Assembly: GCA_017470145.1 (NCBI GenBank)
Contig: JAFUFB010000030.1
Coordinates: forward strand, 1-64,000
Direction: 5' to 3'
DNA: 64,000 bases
From: Clostridia bacterium
Lineage (GTDB): Bacteria; Bacillota; Clostridia; Christensenellales; Aristaeellaceae
Numbering within the stretch: position 1 is the first letter of the stretch; each line of letters starts with the position of its first letter. The notes under the pieces are model-generated. The model was given only the letters and a program-made list of their open reading frames with translations. It made no database searches and was not told the origin of the DNA. Of the stretch, positions 1 through 8,836 are shown piece after piece. The translations under genes and the position numbers were made by a program.

Positions 1-139
1 GAAATTTCCGCCACAGGCGGTCGCGAAATTTTCTTCCGGTCGCCAACATAGTCGCAACTGCCCACTGGGCAGATTGCTCCTTGTTGGCTCTGTTAAAATT
101 TCGCGAAATTTCCGCCACAGGCGGTCGCGAAATTTTAAC
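1..139 (-). ncRNA. Structured RNA element downstream of the ABC permease operon, copy 1 (cut by window edge)
   Basis: Read on the minus strand, the element begins at the stop codon of the upstream permease gene. Domain 1 is a hairpin with a perfect 15-bp stem (92-106 with 125-139), capped by a second stem CCGCC/GGCGG with loop TGT and an AAATT bulge. Domain 2 has an outer stem GCCAACA/TGTTGGC (82-88 with 42-48), an internal loop AGGA opposite GACTA, and an inner stem GCAA-U-CTGCCC/GGGCAG-TTGC around loop AGT. A further copy of the domain 1 hairpin starts near 32 and runs off the window: bases 1-32 equal bases 105-136. The same architecture follows another permease operon at 39843. I do not recognise the family. 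It could be a processing or stability element, a terminator-like structure or a small RNA. Confidence 0.5.
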
Positions 140-1082
140 CCTTCAGCGCTCCCACCATTACGCCCTTCACGAAATACTTCTGCAGGAAGGGGTAGACGCA
201 CATAATGGGCACGGTGGAGACCACGATGACCGCCATTTTGATGGACTGTTCCGGCGGCTGAACGAAGTTGGGATCCATATTCTGCAGATCCCCCGCCGAA
301 GCGTTGGCCAGAATGATGATTTCCCGCAGCAGCACCTGCAGAGGCCATTTATCCCGAGCGCCGCTCATGTAGATCATAGCGCCGAAGTAGGCGTTCCAAT
401 GGCCTACGGCGTAGAACAGACCAAAGGTGGCCAGCACCGGCAAGCTCAGGGGCAGCACGATCTTCCACAGAATCCCAATATCGTTGCAGCCATCGATGGA
501 GGCGGATTCTTCCAATTCCTGGGGAATCCCCTGGAAGAAATTCTTCACGATCATCATGTTATAGGCGCTGATGGCGCCGGGCAGCAGCACGGACCAATAA
601 GTATCCTTCAGCTGGAGGATATTGGCGATGACGATGTAGCTGGGAATCATACCCCCGGAGAAAAACATGGAGAAGATGACCAGGTTCAGGAAGAAGTTTC
701 TCCCCCGCAGCCGCTGCTTGGACACGGCATAGGCCATGGTAACGGTGAAGAAGAGGTTAATCAGCGTCCCCACCACCGTGATGAACACGGAATTGCCAAA
801 AGCCATCAGAATTTTGTTGGAGGAGAAAATATACCGATAGGCGTCCAGCGTCACATCCCGCGGGATGATGAACATTGGCCGAGTGGCCAGCTCATACTCC
901 GTAGCGAAGGAGGCGCCGATGATGTAGATAAAGGGTAAAATGGTCGTAAAAGCGATCAGGGAGACGATCAGATAATTTACGATGTTAAACACCCGGCTGC
1001 CCACGGAGTCATTCTGACCCACCGGGCCGCTGGAGATCTTCATCTTTTTCCCATTCAAGGTTTCGACACGCGCTTCCGACAT
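135..1082 (-). CDS. Carbohydrate ABC transporter permease, LplC/YtcP type (MalG family)
   Basis: Inner-membrane permease subunit of a CUT1-type sugar ABC importer, 315 aa with about six hydrophobic segments. The conserved cytoplasmic EAA loop appears as EESASIDGCNDIGILWKIVL near residues 190-210. That loop docks the ATPase, here most likely a shared MsmX-like protein encoded elsewhere. The C-terminus ends in the usual QKYFVKGVMVGALKG pattern. An AAAGGAGG site sits 8 nt before the ATG. It lies 17 bp behind the LplB-type partner and forms a two-gene operon. No substrate-binding protein or sugar hydrolase is next to it inside the window, so the substrate cannot be guessed. The stop codon is inside the stem of the downstream RNA element. 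Confidence 0.93.
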   Translation of the reverse strand: MSEARVETLNGKKMKISSGPVGQNDSVGSRVFNIVNYLIVSLIAFTTILPFIYIIGASFATEYELATRPMFIIPRDVTLDAYRYIFSSNKILMAFGNSVFITVVGTLINLFFTVTMAYAVSKQRLRGRNFFLNLVIFSMFFSGGMIPSYIVIANILQLKDTYWSVLLPGAISAYNMMIVKNFFQGIPQELEESASIDGCNDIGILWKIVLPLSLPVLATFGLFYAVGHWNAYFGAMIYMSGARDKWPLQVLLREIIILANASAGDLQNMDPNFVQPPEQSIKMAVIVVSTVPIMCVYPFLQKYFVKGVMVGALKG

Positions 1083-1099
1083 CTTTTCCGCCTCCTTTC

Positions 1100-2053
1100 T
1101 CAGTACAGGCCCTGCTCGCCCAGGGCGTGGGCGATCTTATTGGAGCCCACCACCAGGGTGACGCTGACGATGGATTTCATCAGGCCGATGGCCGCGGCGT
1201 AGCTGTATTGCCCCTGCTGGATACCTTGCTGATACACAAAGACGTCCAGGGTCTGGGAAGCGGAACGGTTCAGGGAGTTGGCCATCAGAATCAGATGGTC
1301 ATATCCGGAATCCAGCACGGAGCCCATCCGCAGGATCAGCATCAGCACGATGGTGGAGCGAATGGCGGGCAGCGTGATATGCCACAGCCGCCGCAGCCGG
1401 CCCGCGCCGTCCACCATGGCGGCCTCGTACAGCTGGGTGTCCACATTGGTCAGGGCCGCCAGGAAAATAATGGTTCCCCATCCGGTTTCCTTCCAGATGG
1501 TCTGCCCGATGATCATCCACCGGAAGGCCGTGGGCGAGCCCAGATAATCAATAGGATGACCCAGGAGGCTGTTGGTCAGCTTGTAAACAATGCCCGAGGA
1601 GCCGAACATCACGAAGGTAATGGAAACTACGATAACGATGGAGATGAAATGCGGAACGTAAAGCAGTGTCTGCAGCAGCTTTTTATATCGCAGGGAAAGC
1701 ATCTCATTCAGCATCAGGGCCAGAATGATGGGCGCGGGGAAGTAGAATACGATGTTCATCAGGGATAGCACCAGCGTGTTGGACAGATACCGCGTCCAGG
1801 AGGGGAATTTGAAGAAATACTCAAACCATTTCCAGCCCACCCACTGGCTGCCAAAGACGCCGGAATAGGGCACATAGTTCTCAAAGGCAATAACGATGCC
1901 GAACATGGGCAAATACTTAAATACAATGAAATAAATCAAGCCCGGCAACAGCAGCAGGAAAAGCCATTTATCCCGCTTGATATCCCGGCCCAGCTTGGCC
2001 CAATACTCCTTGCCCGTGCCGTGCATCCGCTTACGCTCGGCTCTGGTGCTCAT
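1100..2053 (-). CDS. Carbohydrate ABC transporter permease, LplB type (MalF family)
   Basis: Second permease subunit of the same CUT1 importer, 317 aa from the ATG at 2051-2053. I chose this start because GGAGGG lies 6 nt upstream. An in-frame upstream ATG at 2137 has no ribosome site and falls in a hairpin-rich leader. The EAA loop is present as YEAAMVDGAGRLRRLWHITL, about 220 residues in. It is cotranscribed with the LplC-type gene downstream from a consensus promoter at 2156-2184. LplB/LplC pairs normally work with an LplA-type binding protein, and none is adjacent here, so it may lie beyond the left edge. Confidence 0.93.
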   Translation of the reverse strand: MSTRAERKRMHGTGKEYWAKLGRDIKRDKWLFLLLLPGLIYFIVFKYLPMFGIVIAFENYVPYSGVFGSQWVGWKWFEYFFKFPSWTRYLSNTLVLSLMNIVFYFPAPIILALMLNEMLSLRYKKLLQTLLYVPHFISIVIVVSITFVMFGSSGIVYKLTNSLLGHPIDYLGSPTAFRWMIIGQTIWKETGWGTIIFLAALTNVDTQLYEAAMVDGAGRLRRLWHITLPAIRSTIVLMLILRMGSVLDSGYDHLILMANSLNRSASQTLDVFVYQQGIQQGQYSYAAAIGLMKSIVSVTLVVGSNKIAHALGEQGLY

Positions 2054-2089
2054 CCGTATCCCTCCCTGTTTTTCTGTGGACAATCCTTT

Positions 2090-2133
2090 CTTTCTCTTTC
2101 TGGTACAGAAAGAGAAAGGGGGATCCCCCCTTT
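2090..2133 (-). other. Two consecutive hairpins in the 5' leader of the LplB/LplC operon
   Basis: A perfect 13-bp inverted repeat (2090-2102 with 2106-2118, 3-nt loop) abuts and partly overlaps a second stem of 8 bp (2115-2122 with 2126-2133). Both lie between the promoter and the first gene. Because they share bases 2115-2118 they cannot both be fully paired. No U-tract follows, so this is not a clear terminator. Its role is unknown. Confidence 0.5.
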
Positions 2134-2155
2134 GCATGTCTCAAATGGCGAGTTA

Positions 2156-2184
2156 ATTATACAATTGTTGCATGTACCTGTCAA
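2156..2184 (-). promoter_or_regulatory. Consensus sigma-A promoter of the LplB/LplC operon
   Basis: On the minus strand the -35 box TTGACA (2179-2184) and the -10 box TATAAT (2156-2161) are both perfect and 17 bp apart. The first gene starts about 100 bp downstream, leaving a structured leader. No operator repeat was seen around it. Confidence 0.85.
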
Positions 2185-2264
2185 TCATAATTCTGAAATA
2201 CGGCGAAAAAACATCCCTCCTTTCTCACCGTCGAAATAGAAAAAAACTATTGTGCTCTACCGTC

Positions 2265-2288
2265 AAAAAAAGAGCGCTTCCGCGCTCT
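2265..2288 (-). terminator. Rho-independent terminator after hemZ
   Basis: The stem AGAGCGC/GCGCTCT (2271-2277 with 2282-2288) has a 4-nt loop and, on the minus strand, is followed by a run of six to seven T. It separates the hemZ operon from the permease promoter. Confidence 0.85.
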
Positions 2289-2373
2289 GATAAAATGGAA
2301 TCAACATGAAAGTCGGACGTTTCCTCCATTGATGTTCAACTGCTCCGTATTGGAACCTATCTTCCGGGTACCC

Positions 2374-3843
2374 TCAGGTCAAAAACAGCTCCCGCTTTCG
2401 CTGGATCATCTCCTCCACCCGGGCTACATAGTTCTCGATATTGCTGACATTCGGCGCCCGGCCGATATGCCCCTCCTCCGGATAAATTCGCTTGGAGATG
2501 CCCCCAGCGCCTAAAGCCAGAATATGGGAGGTTTCCTCCATGATGTCCACATTGTACACGCATTCATGCCCTGGCAGGGCGTAGCCGGTGTTCTCCAGAT
2601 TCCCGGCCATGTACTTTTGCTTGTACAGATAATAGGGCCGCAGGCCCAATTGGCCGGCGGTATCCCGGCCCAGACGCACCATCTCCGCCGCGATTTCCGC
2701 CGCCGGCAGCTGGGCCGAGGGGGCCTCCGCTTCGCTGCGCTGCTTGAGGCGGACAGCGGTTTGCCGCTCCCCGAAGGGGGAGGACCGCTTGATGGCCAGG
2801 GTGTGCACCGTCAGGCTCTCCGGCCGCAGGCGCAAGGCCTCCTCCATGGTGTGGGTAAACTCCGGAATACCTTCCCCCGGGAGCCCAGCAATGACGTCCA
2901 TGTTGATATGCGGAATGCTCTCCTCCCGGGCCAAAGCATAGGCCTCCCGCACCTGCTGGGCGGTATGGGCCCGGCCAATGACCCGCAAGGTCTGGTCGTT
3001 CATGGTCTGGGGGTTGATGGAAATTCGTCCGACCCCCGCCTCCCGGATAGCCCGCAGCTTGCTCCGGGTAATGGTGTCCGGCCGCCCCGCCTCCACGGTG
3101 TATTCCATGGCCCCAGGAAAGGCCTCCATCATGCCCACCATCAGCTGTTCAAATTCCTTCTCCGGCAGGGCCGTAGGGGTGCCGCCCCCCACGTACACCG
3201 CCCGCAGCCGCCTGCCGCTTTCCCGCAGGATCTCCTGCCCTGCCCGCATTTCCCGGGCCAGCGCCGTCATGTAGGGGGCCACCAATTTGCCATTGCCAAT
3301 CTCCCCAGAGGAGAAGGAGCAGTAGGCGCACCGAGTCGTGCAGAATGGAATGCCGATATACACATCCATCCATTCATCCCCGGGGGCGGGCATGCTCCGC
3401 TGCACCCGGGCCACCTGGGCCAGCAACTCCACCTTTTCCCGGGTGACGTCGAAATCCGTCATCAGCCGCTGGACGGCCGCCTCCTCCGACAGCCCCTGAC
3501 CCAGGGCTTCCAGCATCAGATGGGTGGGGCGCACCCCCGTCAGGCTGCCCCAGGGGGGATGCACGCCCGTCCGCTGGCGATAAAAATCATACAGGGTCTG
3601 CTTGCACAACCGCCGGGCCGCCCGCTTCTGGTGCAGCTCCCGCAGGCGAGGGTCTTCGTCCAGAGGGATGGGGGCCTGACCTGTGGTTTGTGTATCGCCC
3701 TGGGAGAAGGTAATGATATACTCTCCGCCCATTTCCCGGGCCTCCAGGCGCAGATCCGGCGGCAATTCCTGTATGCCAAAAAGCCGGGCTGTGTTGATCA
3801 GCTCCGGCTGAATGGTGGATAGATAATCATCGATCAATGCCAT
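2374..3843 (-). CDS. hemZ: Radical SAM coproporphyrinogen III dehydrogenase-like protein HemZ
   Basis: 489-aa radical SAM protein of the HemN/HemZ group, whose best-known activity is oxygen-independent oxidation of coproporphyrinogen III to protoporphyrinogen IX. The 4Fe-4S/SAM motif CTTRCAYC has cysteines 168, 172 and 175, followed by the VGGGTPTAL segment. The long N-terminal region before the radical SAM core is typical of HemZ rather than HemN. It is the last gene of the ftsY-side cluster and is followed by a terminator. HemZ is routinely found next to rel in Clostridia. No other heme genes are in the window, so the true substrate in this organism is not certain. Confidence 0.9.
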   Translation of the reverse strand: MALIDDYLSTIQPELINTARLFGIQELPPDLRLEAREMGGEYIITFSQGDTQTTGQAPIPLDEDPRLRELHQKRAARRLCKQTLYDFYRQRTGVHPPWGSLTGVRPTHLMLEALGQGLSEEAAVQRLMTDFDVTREKVELLAQVARVQRSMPAPGDEWMDVYIGIPFCTTRCAYCSFSSGEIGNGKLVAPYMTALAREMRAGQEILRESGRRLRAVYVGGGTPTALPEKEFEQLMVGMMEAFPGAMEYTVEAGRPDTITRSKLRAIREAGVGRISINPQTMNDQTLRVIGRAHTAQQVREAYALAREESIPHINMDVIAGLPGEGIPEFTHTMEEALRLRPESLTVHTLAIKRSSPFGERQTAVRLKQRSEAEAPSAQLPAAEIAAEMVRLGRDTAGQLGLRPYYLYKQKYMAGNLENTGYALPGHECVYNVDIMEETSHILALGAGGISKRIYPEEGHIGRAPNVSNIENYVARVEEMIQRKRELFLT

Positions 3844-3942
3844 GTTCTTCTTCCTTCCGGCGGACTTCTCCGTCGGCCCCTTTGTGCCTCCAAGTGACCG
3901 TCTTGCTTCCCCCGCTCTGCGGGAGAACTTCCATCAGCATTC

Positions 3943-6150
3943 TTAGCCCGTCACCCGGTACACATCAATCACATCCGCCTTGTTGCGAATGGCCTGGATC
4001 ACCTTATCCATCTGTTCCCGGGAGGCCACGTCCAGGGTCAGCTTCACCGTGGAGATTCGGCTCTTATCGTCCGTCTGGACCTGAGCCGCCTTGATGGATA
4101 CATTCATTTCGCCGATGATGGAGGCGATTTCTCCCAGCATATTCACCCGGTCATAGACCAGAATCTTGATGGAAGCGTAGAAGGATCCGCCGCCCTCCGT
4201 GGCCCACTCCACAAGGATCCGCCGCTCCGGCTCCGCGCTGGCGGCGTTGGGGCATTCCGCCTTATGGATGGTGACCCCCCGGCCCCGGGTAATGTATCCT
4301 ACGATCTCGTCCCCCGGCACCGGGCTGCAGCAGCGGGCGAAGCGGATCGGGATGTCCAGATCCTCGTTTCCGGTCAGGACGATGCCATGGTTGGCCCGGC
4401 GCTGACTCAGCTGCTTTTCATCCACCTTGTCCGGCAATTCCTCCGGAATCTCCGGCAGGGCGGGAGCCTCCCGTCCCCGCTGCTCCTCCATCAGCCGGCT
4501 GACCACATATTGGGCCGCCATGCCGCCATAGCCCACGGCGCAGCAGATATCGTCAAACTCGTTGAAGCCATACTTCTTCAGCATGGATTCATAGTATTCC
4601 GGCTTGGTCAGCTCGTTCAGCTTCACCCCACGACGGGCGCACTCGTGCTCGATCATCTCCTTGCCCAGGGCCAGATTCTCCTGCCGCAGCTCCTTTTTCA
4701 GGTACTGCCGAATCTTGGCCTTGGCCTGGGGCGTATTGCAGATGCGAATCCAGTCTGAGGAGGGGCCCTTGCTGGTGGCGGAGGTCATGATCTCCACCCG
4801 ATCCCCCGTGGCCAACTCCGTTTCCAGGGGCACCAGCTTGCCATTCACCTTGGCGCCGACGCACTTATTGCCCACGGCGGAATGAATCCGATAAGCGAAG
4901 TCCAGGGGCGTGGAGCCCTTGGGCATGGAAATGACGTCACCCTTGGGGGTGAAGAGGAACACCTCGTCGTCGAAAAGATCCGTCTTCAGGGTGTCCATAA
5001 ATTCCTTGCTGTCCCGGGTGTCGCTGCTCCAGTCCAGAATCTGGCGGACCCAGGTCAGCTTATTGTCCAGGTCGTCCCCCTTGTCCCGGCCCTCCTTGTA
5101 GCGCCAGTGGGCCGCGATGCCGTATTCCGCGATTTTATGCATCTCCCAGGTGCGAATCTGCACCTCGAAGGGGAAGGGAATCTTTCGTCCGCCCATGACG
5201 GTGGTATGCAGGCTCTGATACATATTGGCCTTGGGTACGGAGATATAATCCTTAAACCGGCCCGGCACCTGGTTCCACAGGGTGTGCACAATGCCCAGCA
5301 CGGCATAGCAATCCGGCACCGTGTCCACGATGACCCGGATGGCGATCAGGTCATAAATCTGGTCGAAGGTCTTGTGCTGCAGCACCATCTTGCGATAGAT
5401 AGAGTAGAAATGCTTGGAGCGGCCATCGATGTCGAAATGAATCCCCTGCTCGTCCAGCTTATCGCTGAGCTCATCAATGACCAGGCGGATGCTCTCCTCC
5501 CGTTCAGCCCGCTTCATGCCCACCAGATGGACGATGTTGTTGTATCCGTCTGGATCCAGGTATTTCAGGCTCAGATCCTCCAGATCCTGCTTGATGGCAT
5601 AGACGCCCAGCCGATGGGCCAGGGGGGCATAGATATCCAGGGTTTCCCGGGCGATGGCCTTCTGCCGGTCCGGGGATTGAAAGCGCAGGGTGTACATATT
5701 GTGCAGCCGGTCCGCCAGCTTGATCAGCACTACCCGGATATCCCGGCTCATGGCCAGGATCATCTTTCGCACGCTCTCCGCCTGGGCCTCCTCCCGGTTG
5801 GCGAAATCCAGCTTGTTCAGCTTGGTGACACCATCCACCAGCTCCGCCACTTCCTCGCCGAAATCATGCCGCAGGGTATCCAGGGTGATGCCCTCGCAAT
5901 CCTCCACCGTGTCGTGCAACAGCCCGGCGGCGATGGTGGGCGGGTCGATCATCAGGTCGGTCAGAATGCTGGCCACAAAACAGGGATGCACAAAATAGGG
6001 CTCCCCGCTTTTGCGAACCTGGCCTTCATGGGCCTTCTCCGCAAAATACCAGGCCTTTTCCACCATTTTATAGCCTTCCCCCGCGTCATATTTCCGAATG
6101 CGGGCCAGCATCGTGCTCAAGGGCATGGCCTCATAGGACGCAAAGCTCAT
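3943..6150 (-). CDS. rel: Bifunctional (p)ppGpp synthetase/hydrolase (RelA/SpoT family)
   Basis: 735-aa long RSH enzyme that makes and degrades the stringent-response alarmone (p)ppGpp in the cytoplasm. The N-terminal HD hydrolase domain shows HEGQVRKSGEPYFVHP at 41-56 and GLLHDTVED at 77-84, with the His-Asp pair intact. The synthetase domain follows, with MYQSLHTTV near residue 320. Then come a TGS domain (FTPKGDVISMPKGSTPLDF) and a C-terminal ACT domain, the full-length arrangement of Gram-positive Rel. Both catalytic halves look intact. The start has GGGGAGG 7 nt upstream. It sits between recJ and hemZ, as in many Clostridia. Confidence 0.95.
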   Translation of the reverse strand: MSFASYEAMPLSTMLARIRKYDAGEGYKMVEKAWYFAEKAHEGQVRKSGEPYFVHPCFVASILTDLMIDPPTIAAGLLHDTVEDCEGITLDTLRHDFGEEVAELVDGVTKLNKLDFANREEAQAESVRKMILAMSRDIRVVLIKLADRLHNMYTLRFQSPDRQKAIARETLDIYAPLAHRLGVYAIKQDLEDLSLKYLDPDGYNNIVHLVGMKRAEREESIRLVIDELSDKLDEQGIHFDIDGRSKHFYSIYRKMVLQHKTFDQIYDLIAIRVIVDTVPDCYAVLGIVHTLWNQVPGRFKDYISVPKANMYQSLHTTVMGGRKIPFPFEVQIRTWEMHKIAEYGIAAHWRYKEGRDKGDDLDNKLTWVRQILDWSSDTRDSKEFMDTLKTDLFDDEVFLFTPKGDVISMPKGSTPLDFAYRIHSAVGNKCVGAKVNGKLVPLETELATGDRVEIMTSATSKGPSSDWIRICNTPQAKAKIRQYLKKELRQENLALGKEMIEHECARRGVKLNELTKPEYYESMLKKYGFNEFDDICCAVGYGGMAAQYVVSRLMEEQRGREAPALPEIPEELPDKVDEKQLSQRRANHGIVLTGNEDLDIPIRFARCCSPVPGDEIVGYITRGRGVTIHKAECPNAASAEPERRILVEWATEGGGSFYASIKILVYDRVNMLGEIASIIGEMNVSIKAAQVQTDDKSRISTVKLTLDVASREQMDKVIQAIRNKADVIDVYRVTG

Positions 6151-6184
6151 TTTGTCACCTCCCCTTTCCTTCCTCCAGTCAATT

Positions 6185-7840
6185 CTACCTCGCCGGCCGC
6201 AGGGTTTGGACCTGCAGCTGGGGGTTCACCCGGCCATTAAATTCGTTCCGGCTGGGGCGGAACAGCGCGTCCACCCGGGTCCATCCCTGGTCCGCTATCT
6301 CCCCCAGGCCAAAGCCGATGCCGCCCCGCAGGGCTTCCCCTTCCAGTAGGGTCAGCTTCAGATGGCTCTGATCCTTCCCTACTCGCCGGGCCTCCTGCAG
6401 GTCCGCCCCCCGGCAGAGGAACACCGGGGCTGGATTTCCGCAGCCCGTAGGCTCCAGCTCCGCCAGGGCCTCGATGGTCTCCAGTGTTACCTGGGAAAGC
6501 TCCAGCTCGCTGTCATATTCCCAGACCCGCTGGAAGCACTCCGCTTCGCAGCTTTCCCGAACCACCTGATTCAGCCGTCGGCGAAACTCCGGGATCTTCT
6601 CCTCCGCGATGGTCAGCCCCGCCGCCTGCTCATGGCCACCGAAGCGGATCAGCAAATCCGCACATCCGCTCAGGGCTTCGAAAATATTTACCCCGGGGAT
6701 GGATCGGCAGCTGCCCACCGCCTGGCCCTCCTTTCGGCTCAGCACCACCGTGGGCAGATAATACTTCTCGCACAGCTTGCCCGCCACCAGGCCGATCAGC
6801 CCCGCGTTCCACTCCTCGCCGGAGAGCACCAGGGCCCGATCCGCACCCAGATCCGCCTGATCTGACAGAAGGTTCGTCGCCTCCTGCAGGATGCGCCGCT
6901 CCGTCTCCTGCCGCTGCCGGTTATTCTCCTCCAGGCAGGCAGCGATCTCCTTTGCCTTCTCCGGATTTCCCGTGGTCAGCAGCGTTACGCCCCGGCTGGC
7001 GTCCCCCAGGCGGCCCGCCGCATTTATGCGAGGAGCCAGGCGGAAGGCGATGTCATCGGAGCAGATGGGGGCCTGCACCCCCGCGTTCTCCATCAGGGCC
7101 CGCAGCCCCGGTCGAGGCGTCCGGGCCATGCGCAGCATCCCTTCTCGCACGATGACCCGGTTTTCATCCACCAGGGGCACGATGTCCGCCACCGTGGCCA
7201 GGGCAGCGATCTCGATTCGTCTTTCCACCCCAGCCAGCCCGAACAAGGCCTGGCAGATTTTCAAGGCTACCCCCGCGCCGCATAAGCGTCGGAAGGGATA
7301 ATCCCCCAGCAGGGGGTCCATTACCGCGTCCGCCGGCGGCAGGGTGGGGGGAATCTCGTGATGATCCGTCACGATGACCTTCATGCCCAGCTCCTTGGCC
7401 AGCCGCACCTCCGCCACGTTGGAAATGCCGCAGTCCACGGTAATCAGCAGCGAGATGTTCAGCTCCGCCATCTCTCGAATGGCCTTCTCATTCAGCCCAT
7501 ATCCATCCTGATGGCGGGAGGGGATGCGGAAGGAAACCACCGCCCCCGCTTCCTTCAGAGTTTCCAGCAGAATGGTCACAGCGCTGACCCCGTCCACATC
7601 GTAGTCCCCATAGACCATGATGCGATCCTTCCGGGCGATGGCCTCCCGGATCAGGGCCAGGGTCTTATCCATATCCTGCATTCGCAGGGGATCGTGCAGG
7701 TCGGAGAGCTGGGGATGCAGGAACTTCTCCGCCTTCTCCGGCGTGTTGATCCCCCGGGCGCAGAGCAATTCCCTCTCCCACTCCGGCAGCCCCGGCAGCT
7801 CCGCCAGGGGCCCGGCATATCTCTTTCTGAATTCGGCCAT
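6185..7840 (-). CDS. recJ: Single-stranded-DNA-specific exonuclease RecJ
   Basis: 551-aa DHH-superfamily 5'-3' single-strand DNA exonuclease used in recombination and repair. The metal-binding motifs are in order: YGDYDVDGVSA at 78-88, TVDCGISN, VTDHHEIPP (the DHH motif), and RFGGHEQAAG of the DHHA1 domain near residue 415. The C-terminal OB-fold is present. Length fits the shorter Gram-positive RecJ form. GAGG lies 8 nt before the ATG. It is about 105 bp after secF, with a weak hairpin between, and 34 bp before rel. Confidence 0.95.
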   Translation of the reverse strand: MAEFRKRYAGPLAELPGLPEWERELLCARGINTPEKAEKFLHPQLSDLHDPLRMQDMDKTLALIREAIARKDRIMVYGDYDVDGVSAVTILLETLKEAGAVVSFRIPSRHQDGYGLNEKAIREMAELNISLLITVDCGISNVAEVRLAKELGMKVIVTDHHEIPPTLPPADAVMDPLLGDYPFRRLCGAGVALKICQALFGLAGVERRIEIAALATVADIVPLVDENRVIVREGMLRMARTPRPGLRALMENAGVQAPICSDDIAFRLAPRINAAGRLGDASRGVTLLTTGNPEKAKEIAACLEENNRQRQETERRILQEATNLLSDQADLGADRALVLSGEEWNAGLIGLVAGKLCEKYYLPTVVLSRKEGQAVGSCRSIPGVNIFEALSGCADLLIRFGGHEQAAGLTIAEEKIPEFRRRLNQVVRESCEAECFQRVWEYDSELELSQVTLETIEALAELEPTGCGNPAPVFLCRGADLQEARRVGKDQSHLKLTLLEGEALRGGIGFGLGEIADQGWTRVDALFRPSRNEFNGRVNPQLQVQTLRPAR

Positions 7841-7902
7841 AGGTTATTCCTCTATCATGGTGTGAAGGGATGTTTCACTCCCGCACGCTAAGAATAAAGG
7901 CA

Positions 7903-7929
7903 GGGGAGGCCGCGCTCCGCAGCCTCCCC
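7903..7929 (-). terminator. Weak terminator or attenuator between secF and recJ
   Basis: On the minus strand the stem GGGGAGGC/GCCTCCCC closes an 11-nt loop and is followed by an imperfect T-rich stretch. The U-tract is poor, so partial read-through into recJ is more likely than full termination. Confidence 0.45.
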
Positions 7930-7945
7930 CGCTCCCAAAGAATTC

Positions 7946-8836
7946 TTATTTCGCCTTGCGGCTGCGGCGGCGCTCCTCCAGGAAGGCCCATACATAGCCG
8001 TTGATCATGTTGGCGCTGTAAACGCCGCTCAGGATACCCACGATGATCGGCAGTGCGAACTCGCGGATGCTGGCCACGCCCAGGATGCACAGCGCCACGA
8101 TGGTGATCAGGGTGGTGGCGGTGGTGGTCAGGGTCCGGCCCAGGCTCTCCTGAATGGAGATGTTGGTCACCTCTTCGCGAGGCATGGTGGGATACTTCTT
8201 CGCGTTCTCACGAATGCGGTCGAAGATCACGATGGTGTTGTTGATGGAATAACCCACGATGGTCAGGGCCGCAGCGATGAAGGAAGAGTTCATCTGAATC
8301 ACGCTGCGGAAGATGACCATGAAGCTCAGCATGATCAGCACGTCATGCAGCAGACCGAACACGGCGGACAGGCCGCTGTTCAGATCGAACCGGATGGCGA
8401 TGTAGATCAGCATCAGGGCAGAGGCCAGCAGCACGGAGATCACCGCGTTGCGCACCAGGGTGGCGCCGGCCACGGGGCCTACGTAGTTCACATCGCCCAC
8501 GGACTCGGCTTCGGGATACTTCTCAGCCACCTTCTCCTCGAACTGGGCCTGGATGTTCTGAATGTCATCCTGAGCCACGTCCTTGATGCGGATCACAGCC
8601 TCGCTCTCCCCCGCACCCTGATAGGTCACGGTGTAGGAAGCGATGCCCATGTCGCTAAGGATGCCTTCCAGGTCACCCTTGACGGCGGACTGCTTGAGAT
8701 CGTACTCCATGGACAGGCCGCCTTCGAAATCGATGCCCAGGTTGATGCCATGGCCGAAGATGGTCAGGATCAGGGCCAGTACCATAATCGCGCAGGAGAC
8801 GATCAGGCAGGTCTTGGAACGATTCTTGATTTTCAT
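7946..8836 (-). CDS. secF: Protein translocase subunit SecF
   Basis: 296-aa membrane protein that pairs with SecD to use the proton gradient for the late steps of Sec-dependent export. One N-terminal membrane segment (about 8-27) precedes an extracytoplasmic domain and five further membrane segments. The conserved DFEGGLSMEYDL segment appears at 36-47, and the family motif for TM4 (FDLNSGLSAVFGLLHDVLI) is clear. Its start codon overlaps the secD stop by one base (TAATG), which indicates translational coupling. Confidence 0.95.
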   Translation of the reverse strand: MKIKNRSKTCLIVSCAIMVLALILTIFGHGINLGIDFEGGLSMEYDLKQSAVKGDLEGILSDMGIASYTVTYQGAGESEAVIRIKDVAQDDIQNIQAQFEEKVAEKYPEAESVGDVNYVGPVAGATLVRNAVISVLLASALMLIYIAIRFDLNSGLSAVFGLLHDVLIMLSFMVIFRSVIQMNSSFIAAALTIVGYSINNTIVIFDRIRENAKKYPTMPREEVTNISIQESLGRTLTTTATTLITIVALCILGVASIREFALPIIVGILSGVYSANMINGYVWAFLEERRRSRKAK

